A stretch of DNA of 5,772 bases from an uncultured Peptococcaceae bacterium. GTDB lineage: Bacteria > Bacillota > Peptococcia > Peptococcales > Peptococcaceae. Location of the stretch: positions 1 through 5,772 of the forward strand of contig CABQBF010000157.1 of the NCBI GenBank assembly GCA_902462325.1, read 5' to 3'. The translations under genes and the position numbers were made by a program. Shown here one piece after another: positions 5,559-5,772 of the stretch; the stretch's first letter is position 1, and each line of letters starts with the position of its first letter. The notes beneath the pieces were generated by a model. It did no database searches. It worked only from the letters and a program-made list of their open reading frames with translations, and had not been told where the DNA came from.

Positions 5559-5593
5559 AAAAAACAGCCCTGAGGAAGTTCCCAGGGCTGTTT
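5559..5593 (-). terminator. Terminator of the stalk-domain gene
   Basis: An 11-bp perfect stem pairs 5562-5572 with 5583-5593 around a ten-base loop. On the minus strand it runs into six U (5564-5559). It starts about 60 bases after the stop of the leftward stalk-domain gene. It could also act weakly on rightward transcripts, where only three T follow before a C. Confidence 0.88.
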
Positions 5594-5653
5594 CTGCATG
5601 TTTGCAATGTTTATTTCTGCAAATTTCTGAACCAATCGGCCAGCATACATCCA

Positions 5654-5772
5654 TTATTTTTCAATAATAATCTGCTGGGTATTGGCAATCCATTCTACGT
5701 TAGCGCCCAATTTTTCGGCCACGTAACGGATTGGCACATAGGTGCGGTCGTTGAGAATTACCGGCGCTGCGT
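5654..5772 (-). CDS. Stalk-domain (copper amine oxidase N-terminal-like) protein, C-terminal part
   Basis: Only the last 38 residues are in the window; the gene continues past its right edge. They read AAPVILNDRTYVPIRYVAEK and then LGANVEWIANTQQIIIEK. This is the hallmark of the copper amine oxidase N-terminal-like domain (also called stalk domain), with the motif R-T-Y-V-P-I-R followed by L-G-A and a tryptophan-containing strand. Despite the name these domains are not enzymes. They are found, often at an end of the chain, in secreted or cell-surface proteins of the Bacillota, where they are thought to aid cell-wall association or assembly. The rest of the protein, including any signal peptide or enzyme domain, cannot be seen. 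A perfect hairpin terminator follows the stop. Confidence 0.88.
   Translation of the reverse strand, partial: AAPVILNDRTYVPIRYVAEKLGANVEWIANTQQIIIEK

Larger units (their letters stand above)
5166..5653. other. AT-rich region without an intact gene
   Basis: This stretch of nearly 490 bases between yebC and the stalk-domain gene has no convincing intact coding frame. It holds a possible yebC terminator, a -10-like box, a strong rightward hairpin terminator, a decayed recombinase-like frame and the leftward terminator of the stalk gene, each listed separately. Bases 5195-5280 and 5594-5653 show nothing I can name. Confidence 0.7.

Overview
The window looks like chromosomal DNA of an endospore-forming member of the Bacillota. 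The main reason is a compact minus-strand cluster built around spoIIP, a peptidoglycan hydrolase used in engulfment. It sits with a YIEGIA-family membrane protein and a small protein matching its 'capping complex' partner. The mix of DUF1614, YIEGIA, SpoIIP and a copper-amine-oxidase-N-terminal-type 'stalk' domain would suit a spore-forming Negativicute such as a Sporomusaceae relative. That placement is inference, because no rRNA or other strong phylogenetic marker is present.

Layout, left to right. A small unrecognised plus-strand gene (66-365) converges on a shared hairpin terminator (369-429). The sporulation cluster then reads leftward: DUF1614 membrane protein (start 3356), spoIIP (start 2668), YIEGIA protein (start 1513) and the 61-residue partner (start 623). 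The joints are tight (8-nt overlap, 9-nt gap, 1-nt overlap), so this is very probably one operon ending at the 369-429 terminator. Just upstream is a sequence with the shape of a forespore (sigma-F/sigma-G) promoter. Further upstream on the same strand is a cytoplasmic papain-like (C1) cysteine protease homologue (3462-4244) whose usual catalytic Asn is Gln.

A divergent, AT-rich intergenic region (4245-4454) carries a good vegetative-type promoter with an extended -10 and a 9-bp inverted repeat overlapping its -35 box. It drives a YebC-family gene that starts at GTG 4455.

From 5166 to 5653 there is no intact gene. This AT-rich stretch holds a possible yebC terminator, a -10-like box followed at once by a strong hairpin terminator, and then what looks like the decayed N-terminal part of a tyrosine recombinase (5339-5529). 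The window ends in the C-terminus of a minus-strand stalk-domain protein with its own terminator (5559-5593).

How the genes may work together: SpoIIP degrades septal peptidoglycan during engulfment, and co-transcription of three less-studied proteins with it suggests they act at the same membrane and stage. No CRISPR array, tRNA, rRNA or intact mobile element is visible. The items most worth attention are the operon with its candidate forespore promoter, the two-anchor SpoIIP, the Asn-to-Gln protease and the hairpin/recombinase relic.
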